A DNA stretch of 64,000 nucleotides from Streptococcus australis (GCF_003943615.1 NZ_RJPZ01000002.1:286487-350486), one strand, 5' to 3'; shown: positions 1 to 8,492, counted from the first letter of the stretch. Notes: a model not told the origin generated them from the sequence alone. Numbers and translations are program-made.

Positions 1-412
1 CCCCCGCCAATAGAAGAGCCAAGGACAGACCAAGGACCGATAGAAGAGGATGCACTCCCCAGGCTACTGTAGAAATGATCGCCGCAGAAAAGACGTGCCG
101 ACTTGGCATGGAACTTCCCTTCCCCTCTCGATTCAGTAACGGAGGGAAAGTCCCAAGCTCATAGGGACGCGGCCAATCCATTCGTTTTCGAATGACACTT
201 AATACAATAAAACCAGTTGCTGGTACCAAAAGATAAGCAAGCACAATCCAAGTCTTGCTAGCCTTTAGATAGGCTGCCCAAAGAACATAGAAATAAAGGA
301 GAGGCATCAACAAGGTGACGAGCCTATTGGTCCACTTTAATAAAGAAAGATAATAGGGATGGGTCACAAAAAATGGTCTAACCCGTTCATAGAACAAACA
401 TTCTTTTTTCAT
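1..412 (-). CDS. PAP2-family phosphatase (3' end outside the window)
   Basis: About 137 N-terminal residues are visible, read leftward from an ATG at 412; the C-terminus lies beyond position 1. The protein starts MKKECLFYERVRPFF and has hydrophobic stretches at about residues 31-50 and 55-74. These are followed by RKRMDWPRP, a close fit to the first PAP2 signature (basic residue, six residues, RP), and then by PSRH near residue 103, matching the second signature (PSGH-like) with its histidine. Members of this family dephosphorylate lipid phosphates such as phosphatidic acid or undecaprenyl pyrophosphate at the membrane. The substrate cannot be told here, and the third signature is outside the window. 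It starts 44 bases after the deformylase-like gene, so the two are probably co-transcribed. Confidence 0.8.
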   Translation of the reverse strand, partial: MKKECLFYERVRPFFVTHPYYLSLLKWTNRLVTLLMPLLYFYVLWAAYLKASKTWIVLAYLLVPATGFIVLSVIRKRMDWPRPYELGTFPPLLNREGKGSSMPSRHVFSAAIISTVAWGVHPLLSVLGLSLALLLAG

Positions 413-456
413 AAGGATTTTCTCTTCAATCAGTCATTTAACAAGCAACAGCTCAG

Positions 457-867
457 CTAGATCAAAATCCCTTCCAGGTGATCGAGCTCATGCTGGCAAA
501 TCTGGGCCACAAAACCTTCTAAGCTTATGAGCTGAGGTTTCCAATTGGTATCACGGTAGGAAACTTGAATCTTTTCAAAGCGACTTGTCTTTCGACTTCC
601 TGGCAAAGAAAGACAGCCTTCTTCTGTCTCATAAATCCCTTCTTTCTTAACTAGAACAGGATTAAAGAGAACCAAGGGCATCAAACCTAGTTGGATGATG
701 ATCACCCGCTTACGTACACCAATCATATTAGCAGCCATGCCAACACAGGCTTCCTGGTGAGCTCGTAGGGTATCTTGTAAATCTTGCGCCAAATACAAAT
801 CCTCTTTTGTCGCTTCTTCAGACACTTGACTCAAAAAGAAGGGATCCTTCATAATGGCTTTTTCCAT
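457..867 (-). CDS. Peptide deformylase-like protein (short paralogue)
   Basis: A 136-residue member of the peptide deformylase family, which removes the formyl group from nascent N-terminal methionine. Motifs 2 and 3 are intact: EGCLSLPG carries the metal-binding cysteine, and QHELDHLEG carries the HExxH metal site with its glutamate base. Motif 1, normally G-x-G-x-A-A-x-Q, reads CVGMAANM, so both the first Gly and the oxyanion-hole Gln are replaced. The start at 867 is chosen because GGAG lies five bases upstream; the reading frame stays open for another 25 codons that look non-coding. Streptococci usually carry a longer, canonical deformylase elsewhere, so this is probably the second, short paralogue. 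Its activity is uncertain. Confidence 0.82.
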   Translation of the reverse strand: MEKAIMKDPFFLSQVSEEATKEDLYLAQDLQDTLRAHQEACVGMAANMIGVRKRVIIIQLGLMPLVLFNPVLVKKEGIYETEEGCLSLPGSRKTSRFEKIQVSYRDTNWKPQLISLEGFVAQICQHELDHLEGILI

Positions 868-975
868 CATTTCTCCTCTCTTGCTAAAAAAGAGAAGGTC
901 ATTCATCCATCTTCCCGACGAAGAACTCCCTCCCCCTAGCATTTTGATGCTTTATGTTATTTCAACCTTAACTTA

Positions 976-1869
976 TTAGTCTTTTTTGCTGACTTGTTTT
1001 GCTAAGACAAAGTTACCCAAGGTCGCTGAACCATTTCCTGCTACTGCTGGTGTTACGATATAGTCACGAACATCTGGCACTGGTAAATAGCCGTTCAATA
1101 AGACGGTGAATTTTTCACGAACGCGATCCAACATGTGTTGTTGTGCCATCACTCCTCCACCAAATACAATCACATCTGGGCGGAAGGTTACAGTTGCATT
1201 GACAGCAGCTTGGGCAATATAGTAGGCTTGGATATCCCATACAGAGCTATTCAGTTCAATATTTTCCCCACGAATACCGGTACGAGCTTCCAAGCTTGGG
1301 CCAGCCGCAAGACCTTCTAAACAGCCTCTGTGGAATGGACACACACCATTAAATTCTTTTTCAACATCCATCGGGTGTTTGGCAACATAATAATGGCCCA
1401 TCTCAGGATGTCCCACTCCACCAATGAATTCACCACGCTGGATGACACCTGCACCAATCCCTGTACCAATTGTGTAGTAAACTAAGTTCTCAATACGACC
1501 ACCCGCATTATTACGAGCCACGACCTCACCATAAGCTGAGCTATTCACATCAGTGGTGAAGTAAATCGGTACATTCAAGGATCGACGGAAAGCTCCCACC
1601 ACATCTACATTTGCCCAATGTGGTTTGGGAGTTGTTGTAATAAAACCATAGGTCTTTGAATTCTTATCAATATCAATCGGTCCAAATGAACCAATGGCTA
1701 AACCAGCAAGACTTTCAAATTTAGAGAAAAACTCAATACATTTATCAAGGGTTTCAATTGGGGTTGTTGTCGGAAACTGTGTCTTTTCAATGACGTTATT
1801 ATTTTCGTCACCTACAGCACAAACAAACTTTGTTCCACCAGCTTCAAGACTTCCATATAATTTAGTCAT
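976..1869 (-). CDS. scrK: Fructokinase, ROK family
   Basis: A 297-residue ROK-family sugar kinase. It phosphorylates the fructose released when ScrB splits sucrose-6-phosphate. The N-terminus YGSLEAGGTKFVCAVG is the ROK phosphate-binding loop; GTGIGAGVI is the central glycine-rich motif. A histidine/cysteine zinc cluster is visible from GHPEMGHYYV through CPFHRGCLEG, as in zinc-containing streptococcal and bacillus fructokinases. The ATG at 1869 is preceded by GAGG at six bases; an in-frame TTG six codons upstream is less likely. It lies downstream of scrA in the same direction but is separated by a hairpin and has its own promoter with a ScrR-like operator, so it can be transcribed alone. 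Confidence 0.93.
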   Translation of the reverse strand: MTKLYGSLEAGGTKFVCAVGDENNNVIEKTQFPTTTPIETLDKCIEFFSKFESLAGLAIGSFGPIDIDKNSKTYGFITTTPKPHWANVDVVGAFRRSLNVPIYFTTDVNSSAYGEVVARNNAGGRIENLVYYTIGTGIGAGVIQRGEFIGGVGHPEMGHYYVAKHPMDVEKEFNGVCPFHRGCLEGLAAGPSLEARTGIRGENIELNSSVWDIQAYYIAQAAVNATVTFRPDVIVFGGGVMAQQHMLDRVREKFTVLLNGYLPVPDVRDYIVTPAVAGNGSATLGNFVLAKQVSKKD

Positions 1870-1901
1870 ATCAAACCTCTTTTTCAATTCTCTTTTTTTC
1901 T

Positions 1902-1930
1902 ATTATATCACAAAGGGAAACGGTTCACTT
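1902..1930 (-). promoter_or_regulatory. scrK promoter with ScrR-type operator
   Basis: On the minus strand there is a TATAAT -10 box (1902-1907). In the -35/spacer region sits GAACCGTTTC (1917-1926), sharing the AACCGTTT core with the operator at scrA. This is inferred to be a ScrR (LacI-family) site that lets scrK be derepressed with the rest of the locus. No good -35 hexamer is visible. Confidence 0.55.
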
Positions 1931-2019
1931 CTATTCCTTATAGAAAAAACTACTCTTATTTATGTTTAAACATTAGGTGAGCGACTTTTTTATTCCAAGC
2001 CTCACCTCCAAACAAAATT

Positions 2020-2051
2020 CAAGGACTGGAGGAAGCCCTAACCAGTCCTTG
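2020..2051 (-). terminator. Hairpin after scrA
   Basis: A perfect 10-bp stem (CAAGGACTGG/CCAGTCCTTG) with a 12-base loop just past the scrA stop. The following T tract on the minus strand is weak (AATTTTGTTT), so termination may be partial and some scrA transcripts may run into scrK. Confidence 0.65.
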
Positions 2052-2068
2052 AGTAATCCTATTTTAGA

Positions 2069-3988
2069 TTATGCTTTTACTTCAATAATCGCATCGCCTT
2101 TAGCAACTGCACCATTAGCTACTGGAGTTACTGAAGCATAATCAGCTGTGTTTGTGACGATGACCATTGTTGTATCATCAAGACCAGCTGCTGCAATTTT
2201 AGCAGAATCAAATGTTCCAAGAACATCGCCAGCTTTGACCTTGTCACCTTGAGCAACTTTCTGATCAAATCCTTCACCGTTCATTGAAACTGTATCAATC
2301 CCAACGTGGATCAAAACTTCAGCACCATTGGCTGTCTTCAAGCCAAAAGCATGTCCAGTTGCAAAAGCAATGGTTACTTCAGCATCCGCCGGAGCATATA
2401 CAACACCTTCAGTTGGTTTGATGGCAATCCCTTGTCCCATAGCACCACTTGAGAATACAGGGTCATTTACGTTTTCTAAAGCAACCGCTTGACCAATGAT
2501 TGGAGAGATGATGGTTTCATCTTGAAGAGATGCTGGAACAGTTCCAGTTGTTTCTTCTTCAATAATTGCACCAGCTTCTTCGTCTTCTGCAGGAACTGAT
2601 GAAGCTTCATCTTCGTAACCGAACATATATGTCAAACCAAAACTTAGTGCAGTTGTAAATACAACCATAAATACATATTTCAATAATTGACCGTTTAGAT
2701 AGAGAAGTGTTCCTGGAATAATTGTAATACCAAATCCTGTACCAGCAAGGTTTAACATAGATGCAATCCAACCACCTACAGCACCTGCTCCCAAAGCAAT
2801 AACGAATGGTTTCACATAACGCAAGTTCACACCAAAGATTGCAGGCTCAGTAATACCTAATAAGGCAGAAATAGTTGCAGGAAATGCTAAAGCTTTCACT
2901 TTTTGAGATTTTGATTTCACTGCCACCGCTAAAGTCGCACCAGCTTGTGCAGTCATAGCAGCTGTAATAATTGCATTAAATGGATCTTTTTTATCCGAAG
3001 TAATTAATTGCGATTCAAGAAGGTTAAAAATATGATGGACACCAGTAACGACAATCAACTGATGAACCCCACCGATAAGAAGACCTGCAAGGCCGAATGG
3101 TAAATTTAAAATAAACTTAGTTGCATTCAGTACATGTTCCTCGATGCTGTGGAAGAATGGTCCAATAATAAACAAAGCGAGGAATGACATGATTGTTAAT
3201 GTAAATAATGGAACCAATAACAAATCTAAGACATCTGGAATTTTCTTATGGAGCCATTTTTCAAGTTTTGCACCAATTAGACCAACGAAGAAAGCGGGAA
3301 GAACTGAGTTCTGGAATCCAACTACATGATGGAAGATACCAAAGAATGTTGCTGCTTTAGAAGGATCTTCCGCTACAACCCACGCATTAGGAAGTGTCGG
3401 ACTAACCATCATCAAACCAATTACAATTCCAAGAACAGGATTTCCTCCAAACACTCGGAACGCAGACCATGAAATCAAGGCTGGGAAGAAAGCAAACGCA
3501 GTATCTGTCAAAATTGTTGAATAGGTATAGAAATCTGTAGATTTAAATGCGTCTGCTGTAGTACCAAACAAAGCCAGCACTTGATCTTGAGCAATAGCAC
3601 CACGAATTCCCATAAACAAACCAGTTGCAACGATTGCTGGCAAAATTGGGACAAAAACATCTCCGAAGGTACGGATTGCGCGTTGGAACCAATTTCCTTG
3701 TTTCGCTGCTTCAGCTTTCATTTCATCTTTTGAAGAAGTTGGCAAGCCTAGAGCTACTACTTCATCGTAGATCTTATTTACAGTACCAGTACCAAAGATG
3801 ATTTGGTATTGACCTGAGTTAAAGAAAGCTCCCTGTACTTTTTCAATGTTCTCAACAACATCTTTGTTGATTTTTGATTCATCTTTAACCATCACGCGAA
3901 GACGAGTCGCACAGTGAGCAACACTGCTAACGTTCTCAACTCCACCGATTGCATCGATGACTTTTTTTGCAATTTCTGTATTTGACAT
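2069..3988 (-). CDS. scrA: Sucrose-specific PTS transporter, fused EIIBCA
   Basis: About 639 residues from the ATG at 3988 (MSNTEIAKKVI). It imports sucrose and phosphorylates it to sucrose-6-phosphate. Domain order is EIIB (residues 1-90, phospho-cysteine Cys26 in VAHCATRLR), EIIC (about 105-460, many membrane spans), a short acidic linker (DEEAGAIIEEE), and EIIA (about 490-639, phospho-histidine in VLIHVGIDTV). This B-C-A fusion is usual for streptococcal ScrA. It is transcribed divergently from scrB across a shared control region. An AGGAG lies ten bases before the ATG; a TTG two codons earlier is the alternative start. The substrate assignment rests on neighbours scrB, scrR and scrK. Confidence 0.95.
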   Translation of the reverse strand: MSNTEIAKKVIDAIGGVENVSSVAHCATRLRVMVKDESKINKDVVENIEKVQGAFFNSGQYQIIFGTGTVNKIYDEVVALGLPTSSKDEMKAEAAKQGNWFQRAIRTFGDVFVPILPAIVATGLFMGIRGAIAQDQVLALFGTTADAFKSTDFYTYSTILTDTAFAFFPALISWSAFRVFGGNPVLGIVIGLMMVSPTLPNAWVVAEDPSKAATFFGIFHHVVGFQNSVLPAFFVGLIGAKLEKWLHKKIPDVLDLLLVPLFTLTIMSFLALFIIGPFFHSIEEHVLNATKFILNLPFGLAGLLIGGVHQLIVVTGVHHIFNLLESQLITSDKKDPFNAIITAAMTAQAGATLAVAVKSKSQKVKALAFPATISALLGITEPAIFGVNLRYVKPFVIALGAGAVGGWIASMLNLAGTGFGITIIPGTLLYLNGQLLKYVFMVVFTTALSFGLTYMFGYEDEASSVPAEDEEAGAIIEEETTGTVPASLQDETIISPIIGQAVALENVNDPVFSSGAMGQGIAIKPTEGVVYAPADAEVTIAFATGHAFGLKTANGAEVLIHVGIDTVSMNGEGFDQKVAQGDKVKAGDVLGTFDSAKIAAAGLDDTTMVIVTNTADYASVTPVANGAVAKGDAIIEVKA

Positions 3989-4016
3989 TTGCAAAAATCT
4001 CCTTATTTTTTATTGT

Positions 4017-4085
4017 TTTGAAAACGGTTAAACCATCTCTACGCTCTTAATTGTACCACGTATTAAGAATATGTCAACCGTTTTG
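4017..4085 (-). promoter_or_regulatory. scrA promoter flanked by two ScrR-type operators
   Basis: On the minus strand the promoter is TTGACA (4072-4077), a 16-base spacer, and TACAAT (4050-4055). One operator-like sequence overlaps the -35 (forward strand GTCAACCGTTTTGC, about 4073-4086). A second lies just downstream of the start site (forward TGAAAACGGTTAAACC, about 4019-4034). Both have the CG-centred half-palindromes typical of LacI-family regulators, which fits repression by the adjacent scrR product. Confidence 0.7.
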
Positions 4086-4191
4086 CAGAATGTTTTTGGT
4101 GTTTATTTGCGATTTTTGATTGTTTGAAAGATGGATTTCTTATTTTCATTCACTAAAAAGCCCGTATGCTCTATATAAAAACCTCTATCTT

Positions 4192-4211
4192 GTTTTTGAA
4201 TTTTCAAAAAC
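4192..4211. repeat. 20-bp perfect palindrome between scrA and scrB
   Basis: The 380-bp divergent control region also holds a perfect inverted repeat, GTTTTTGAA-TT-TTCAAAAAC. It has no CG centre, so it is unlike the ScrR operators, and it has no T tail in a position that would serve either gene as a terminator. Its role is unknown; it could be a protein site or simply part of the AT-rich, possibly bent, DNA here. Confidence 0.5.
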
Positions 4212-4270
4212 TTTCATACTTTCATTTATTTTCATAAACCGAAACTAGGCTTGACTTCGATATTTTATGA

Positions 4271-4339
4271 TAAACGTTTGACATTTTTTCTCAATTATTT
4301 GGCCAAATTCTTGCTTTTTTTTTTAGAAATCGGTACTAT
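4271..4339 (+). promoter_or_regulatory. scrB promoter with ScrR-type operator
   Basis: The best promoter is TTGCTT (4311-4316), a 17-base spacer and TACTAT (4334-4339). Upstream, TAAACGTTTGACA (about 4271-4283) contains the symmetric AAACGTTT core of a LacI-family operator. Its placement upstream of the -35 fits repression by ScrR of the divergent pair. Confidence 0.6.
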
Positions 4340-4368
4340 GGAAGTAAGAAAAATTTTGGAGGAGTCAA

Positions 4369-5823
4369 ATGGAATGGACAACCGAACTTCGGTACAAACG
4401 GTATGAAGACTGGACCGAAGAAGAAAAGAAACAAATTAAAGAAAATATGGCCAAATCCCCTTGGCATACTCACTACCATGTTGAACCAACATCTGGTCTC
4501 TTAAATGATCCAAATGGTTTCTCTTATTTTGACGGCAAATGGATCCTCTTTTACCAAAACTTTCCGTTTGGAGCCGCACATGGATTGAAGTCTTGGGTAC
4601 AACTCGAAAGTGACGATTTAGTCCATTTTAACGAAACCGGAGTGAAGGTCTTTCCAGACACACCTTTAGATAGCCATGGAGCCTATTCTGGATCAGCTAT
4701 GCAATTCGATGACAAACTTTTCTTATTCTATACAGGAAATGTACGAGATGAGAACTGGATCCGCCATCCCTACCAAATCGGGGCTTTGATGGACAAAGAA
4801 GGAAAGATTGAAAAAATCAACAAAATCTTGATTGATCAACCTGCTGATTCTACTGATCACTTCCGTGACCCACAGATTTTTAATTTCAAAGGCCAATACT
4901 ACGCCATTGTCGGTGGTCAAGACCTTGAGAAAAAAGGATTCGTTCGTCTTTACAAAGCAGTGAATAACGATTATACCAACTGGGTTGAAGTAGGAGATCT
5001 TGATTTCAACAATGATCGTACAGCTTATATGATGGAATGTCCTAACTTGGTCTTCGTCGGCGAGCAACCTATCCTTCTTTATTGCCCTCAAGGTTTGGAC
5101 AAAGCGGTCCTCGATTACGACAATATCTACCCAAATATGTATAAGATTGGGGCTTCTTTTGATCCTGAACAGGCTCGTTTAGTTGATGTATCTGAATTGC
5201 AAAACTTAGACTATGGCTTCGAAGCCTATGCAACTCAAGGCTTCAATGCTCCTGATGGAAGAGCCTTAACTGTTAGCTGGTTAGGTCTACCAGATGTCGC
5301 TTATCCATCTGATCGTTATGACCACCAAGGAGCTTTCTCTTTGGTCAAAGAGCTAAGTATTAAGGACGGTAAACTTTATCAATATCCAGTTGAAGCTATA
5401 AAAGAGCTCCGCTCCTCTTCATCCGAGTTTCGTAACAAAGAGGTTACCAACAATTGTTACGAGTTAGAATTAGCCTTTGAAGCGAATAGCAAAAGTGAGA
5501 TTGTTCTCCTAGCAGATAAAGAAGGAAAAGGTCTTTCTATTACTTTCGATATTGCAAATGGTCAAGTCATTGTCGATCGTAGCCAAGCTGGTGAACAATA
5601 TGCCCAAGAGTTTGGGACTACTCGTACTTGCCCGATCGAAAACCAAGCTACAACTGCTACTATTTTCGTCGATCATTCTATTTTTGAAATTTTTATCAAC
5701 AAAGGAGAAAAAGTATTCTCTGGTCGCGTCTTCCCGCATGCTAATCAAACTGGTATTTTGATTAAATCTGGAACACCTACTGGAACATACTACGAACTAG
5801 ACTATGGTCGCAAAGCTAACTGA
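4369..5823 (+). CDS. scrB: Sucrose-6-phosphate hydrolase (GH32)
   Basis: A 484-residue GH32 invertase-type enzyme that splits sucrose-6-phosphate into glucose-6-phosphate and fructose in the cytoplasm. The three GH32 signatures are present: LLNDPNG with nucleophile Asp47, HFRDPQIF (transition-state stabiliser), and MMECPNL with the acid/base glutamate. The C-terminal part from about residue 350 is the beta-sandwich module. No signal peptide is visible, as expected for a PTS-coupled hydrolase. The start has GGAGG six bases upstream. Its end overlaps scrR by 20 bases, so the two are translated from one message. Confidence 0.95.
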   Translation: MEWTTELRYKRYEDWTEEEKKQIKENMAKSPWHTHYHVEPTSGLLNDPNGFSYFDGKWILFYQNFPFGAAHGLKSWVQLESDDLVHFNETGVKVFPDTPLDSHGAYSGSAMQFDDKLFLFYTGNVRDENWIRHPYQIGALMDKEGKIEKINKILIDQPADSTDHFRDPQIFNFKGQYYAIVGGQDLEKKGFVRLYKAVNNDYTNWVEVGDLDFNNDRTAYMMECPNLVFVGEQPILLYCPQGLDKAVLDYDNIYPNMYKIGASFDPEQARLVDVSELQNLDYGFEAYATQGFNAPDGRALTVSWLGLPDVAYPSDRYDHQGAFSLVKELSIKDGKLYQYPVEAIKELRSSSSEFRNKEVTNNCYELELAFEANSKSEIVLLADKEGKGLSITFDIANGQVIVDRSQAGEQYAQEFGTTRTCPIENQATTATIFVDHSIFEIFINKGEKVFSGRVFPHANQTGILIKSGTPTGTYYELDYGRKAN

Positions 5824-6769
5824 TGTCGCCAAATTAGCTGGCGTCAGCCCTACGACAGTTTCACGAGTCATCAATAAAAAGGGCTATTTATCTGAAAAAA
5901 CTATCTCAAAAGTCAAAGAGGCCATGAGGGAGTTGGGCTACAAGCCTAATACAATCGCTCGGAGCCTACAAGGAAAATCAGCCAAATTAATCGGCTTAAT
6001 CTTCCCAAAAATCAGTCATGTCTTCTATGCAGAATTAATCGATAAATTGGAAGAAGAACTGTTCAAGCATGGGTATAAAACCATTATTTGTAATAGCGAG
6101 CATGATTCTGAAAAAGAACGTGAATACATTGAAATGCTAGAAGCCAATCAAGTAGATGGTATTATTTCTGGTAGTCATAATCTGGGAATTGAAGATTATA
6201 ACCGAGTTACAGCTCCTATCATCGCTTTTGACCGAAACCTATCACCTGAGATCCCTGTCGTCTCCTCAGATAACTACGCCGGTGGCGTCCTTGCTGCGGA
6301 AACCCTTGCCAAGACAGGTGCAAAGAAGATTATCATGATTACGGGGAATGATAACTCCAATTCCCCAACAGGTCTTCGCCATGCAGGGTTTGCTTCGGTA
6401 CTGCCAGGAGCACAAATCATTAATGTTTCTAGTGATTATTCCCCCATTCGCAAAGAAATGGAAATCAAGTCTATCTTGACCCAGCAAAAACCTGATGCTA
6501 TCTTTGCATCTGACGATCTAACGGCGATTTTGGTGATGAAAATTGCTGATGAACTCGGCATTTCAATTCCAGAAGACCTCAAAGTCATTGGCTACGACGG
6601 GACCTACTTTATTGAAAAATTTTTCCCCCGTCTAACCACCATCAAGCAACCTTTACAAGAGATTGCTCACCTGACGGTCGATCTTCTTCTACAGAAAATC
6701 GAAGGGAAAGAGGTAAAGACTACAGGCTATTTTCTCCCTGTTAGTGTTTTACCCGGCAAAAGTGTTTAA
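5804..6769 (+). CDS. scrR: Sucrose operon repressor, LacI family
   Basis: A 321-residue LacI-family regulator. The N-terminal helix-turn-helix is evident (LTDVAKLAGVSPTTVSRVIN, residues 4-23), followed by the hinge helix and a periplasmic-binding-like effector domain from about residue 60. It is expected to repress scrA, scrB-scrR and scrK through the operators noted here, with a sugar phosphate as inducer in the family. The gene starts inside the end of scrB (20-base overlap), so it is translationally coupled and autoregulated. Confidence 0.93.
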   Translation: MVAKLTDVAKLAGVSPTTVSRVINKKGYLSEKTISKVKEAMRELGYKPNTIARSLQGKSAKLIGLIFPKISHVFYAELIDKLEEELFKHGYKTIICNSEHDSEKEREYIEMLEANQVDGIISGSHNLGIEDYNRVTAPIIAFDRNLSPEIPVVSSDNYAGGVLAAETLAKTGAKKIIMITGNDNSNSPTGLRHAGFASVLPGAQIINVSSDYSPIRKEMEIKSILTQQKPDAIFASDDLTAILVMKIADELGISIPEDLKVIGYDGTYFIEKFFPRLTTIKQPLQEIAHLTVDLLLQKIEGKEVKTTGYFLPVSVLPGKSV

Positions 6770-6770
6770 A

Positions 6771-6798
6771 AAAGGTTGGAAGATTCCAACCTTTTTCC
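6771..6798 (+). terminator. Terminator after scrR
   Basis: A perfect stem AAAGGTTGGA/TCCAACCTTT with a four-base loop, followed by T-rich sequence, two bases after the scrR stop. It marks the end of the scrB-scrR transcript. Confidence 0.85.
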
Positions 6799-6827
6799 TT
6801 ATCATGATCAATCGAATTTCTATACTC

Positions 6828-6860
6828 AAAAAGAAACCACCCTCGGAGGTGGTTTCTTTT
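6828..6860 (-). terminator. Terminator after nusB
   Basis: Stem AAAGAAACCACC/GGTGGTTTCTTT with a short loop and T tracts on both strands, placed just past the nusB stop. It ends the efp-asp23-nusB transcript and could act in both directions. Confidence 0.85.
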
Positions 6861-6865
6861 CTATC

Positions 6866-7294
6866 TTATTCTGCTTCCGTCACAAATTGGCTTAAGACAC
6901 CATTCACAAACCGAGCAGATTTCTCATCTGAAAAAGTTTTAGCTAATTCAATTGCTTCATTCACCGCAACCAATTGGGGTGTATCAAAGGAAGTCATTTC
7001 AAACACACCCAAACGAAGAATGTTTTTCTCCACTAGAGTCAAGCGTTCTACGGTCCAGCCAGTTTTCAAGTGTTGGGCAATCTGTTGATCCAATTCATCC
7101 TTTGATTGACGAACACCCGATACCAAATTGAGGAGAAAAGCTGGAATTTCCACTTCCTGGTCTGTTTCCTCTTTGTCATGAGTAAAAGCAAATCGACACG
7201 CTTCTACAACATCCCCTTCATACTCTAAACTCATCAGAGCTTGAAAGGCACGCTCCCGTAGATCACGGCGTGATTCAAATAAAATATCAGTCAT
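6866..7294 (-). CDS. nusB: Transcription antitermination factor NusB
   Basis: A 142-residue all-helical protein of normal NusB length. It binds boxA RNA with NusE (S10) during rRNA antitermination. Recognisable family features are RRDLRERAFQALMSLEY at the N-terminus and the C-terminal block ILRLGVFEM...NEAIELAKTFSDEKSARFVNGVL. The ATG at 7294 is preferred because the encoded MTDILFESRRDLRE matches other NusB starts and it overlaps the asp23 end by eight bases, which suggests translational coupling. It is the last gene of the efp-asp23-nusB cluster found in many streptococci. Confidence 0.93.
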   Translation of the reverse strand: MTDILFESRRDLRERAFQALMSLEYEGDVVEACRFAFTHDKEETDQEVEIPAFLLNLVSGVRQSKDELDQQIAQHLKTGWTVERLTLVEKNILRLGVFEMTSFDTPQLVAVNEAIELAKTFSDEKSARFVNGVLSQFVTEAE

Positions 7295-7676
7295 TGAGGA
7301 AATCCTCATTAAACAAATCTTTCAAATCAGGTTTCGCTGCTTTTTCAGTCACGATTCCGACTACATGGATGTTGACATCATCCAAGGTGACATCTGCCAT
7401 ATTGTAGACAGCTGTTTTTACTGCTTTTTGGATTGCAACCGCTACTTTAGGGACCGCCACACCATACTCTAGATAGAGGTAAATATCAACAGAGATTTGA
7501 CCATCTTCTTGTGTACGAAGGTAAACCCCACGACCAAGAGCACGTTTTGAAAGGCTATCCGATACACTCTTGTTTTCAAGAGAATGAACACCATCTACTT
7601 TTGCAGTCGCAATCGCAATAATTTTTTCTAGCACACGAGGTGCAATGACGATTTCGCCGTATTGTTCAGTTGCCAT
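7287..7676 (-). CDS. Asp23/Gls24-family envelope stress protein
   Basis: A 129-residue member of the Asp23/DUF322 family. The core shows the typical pattern: GEIVIAPRVLEKIIAIA, KVDGVHSLEN, the SVDIYLYLEYGVAVPKVA strand pair and VNIHVVGIV. Members are cytosolic proteins linked to envelope homeostasis and alkaline or antibiotic stress; the exact role of this paralogue is not known. It lies between efp and nusB and overlaps nusB by eight bases. AAGGAA five bases before the ATG supports the start. Confidence 0.88.
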   Translation of the reverse strand: MATEQYGEIVIAPRVLEKIIAIATAKVDGVHSLENKSVSDSLSKRALGRGVYLRTQEDGQISVDIYLYLEYGVAVPKVAVAIQKAVKTAVYNMADVTLDDVNIHVVGIVTEKAAKPDLKDLFNEDFLND

Positions 7677-7712
7677 AGAAGTTCCTTTCTATCAGACCTA
7701 TTTTAGAGCTGA

Positions 7713-8273
7713 TTAGGCACGAGAAACGTAAGTTCCTTCAGCTGTATTGATAATCAATTTTTGTCCTGCTTCGATGAAGTCTGGAACGTTAACCACAAGA
7801 CCTGTTTCCATTGTAGCTGGTTTACCAGAACCTGTAACTGTAGCACCTTTAATAGATGGTTGAGTTTCAGCAACTGTCAATTCAACAGTTGTAGGAACAG
7901 TCACCCCAATCACTTCGTTTCCATAGAATTGGATTTTCACTTCTGAGTTTTCAAGGATGTAAAGCAACTCGTTCTCAACATTGGCAACAGGAATTTCATA
8001 TTGGTCGTATGTTTCAGTATTCATGAAGTAAGCTGTGTCATCCATTTTATACAAATATTGAGCTGGTACTGTTTCAATAATAGCTTGCTCAAATTTTTCT
8101 TCTGGACGGTAGCTTGTATCAAAAGTTGAACCAGTACGAACATCACGCAATTTCATACGCATGATAGTATTTCCTTTACCTGGTTTGTGGTGGCTAGCTT
8201 CCAAAACGCGGATCAATTTTCCATCAGCTGTTTCAAAGGTCATACCAGCTTTCAACTTACTTGCTTCAATCAT
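7713..8273 (-). CDS. efp: Translation elongation factor P
   Basis: The 186-residue EF-P relieves ribosome stalling at proline runs. It has the three beta-barrel domains: the KOW-like N-domain with the tip loop HHKPGKGN (tip lysine Lys33), the OB domain from about residue 67 and the C-terminal OB domain ending in EGTYVSRA. The frame is open for 22 more codons upstream, but the ATG at 8273 gives the standard EF-P start [13 protein letters not shown] and has GAGG nine bases before it. It is the first gene of the efp-asp23-nusB cluster and has a strong promoter of its own. Confidence 0.96.
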   Translation of the reverse strand: MIEASKLKAGMTFETADGKLIRVLEASHHKPGKGNTIMRMKLRDVRTGSTFDTSYRPEEKFEQAIIETVPAQYLYKMDDTAYFMNTETYDQYEIPVANVENELLYILENSEVKIQFYGNEVIGVTVPTTVELTVAETQPSIKGATVTGSGKPATMETGLVVNVPDFIEAGQKLIINTAEGTYVSRA

Positions 8274-8310
8274 GTTTTCATACCTCTTTTTAAAAAATAT
8301 ATTACTCTTT

Positions 8311-8339
8311 ATTTTACAGTTTATATCTCGTTTTGTCAA
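8311..8339 (-). promoter_or_regulatory. efp promoter
   Basis: A near-consensus sigma-A promoter on the minus strand: TTGACA (8334-8339), a 17-base spacer and TAAAAT (8311-8316), about 40 bases before the efp start codon. Confidence 0.8.
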
Positions 8340-8438
8340 TTTGTAACTTCAAACCCCTTGATTTTACTAGCTTTTTAGAAAATTATGATCTTTTCATTAC
8401 CATATAGTTTTTTTCAAAAAGTTCCTAAAAAAGGTCAC

Positions 8439-8460
8439 AAAAAAATACCCCATAGAGTAT
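8439..8460 (-). terminator. Leftward terminator between hairpin RNAs and efp
   Basis: Read leftward, ATACTC-TATG-GGGTAT forms a six-pair stem (one G-U) followed directly by seven Ts. It would stop anything transcribed from pepP or from the small-RNA promoters before it reaches the efp promoter. Confidence 0.65.
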
Positions 8461-8492
8461 CTATCAATTTATGAGTTCAGCAGGCAAGATCT

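Noticed and set aside
4019..4034. cre (CcpA) site at scrA
   Set aside because: TTGAAAACGGTTAAAC misses one fixed position of the cre consensus and fits the ScrR-type operators better; dual use cannot be excluded.
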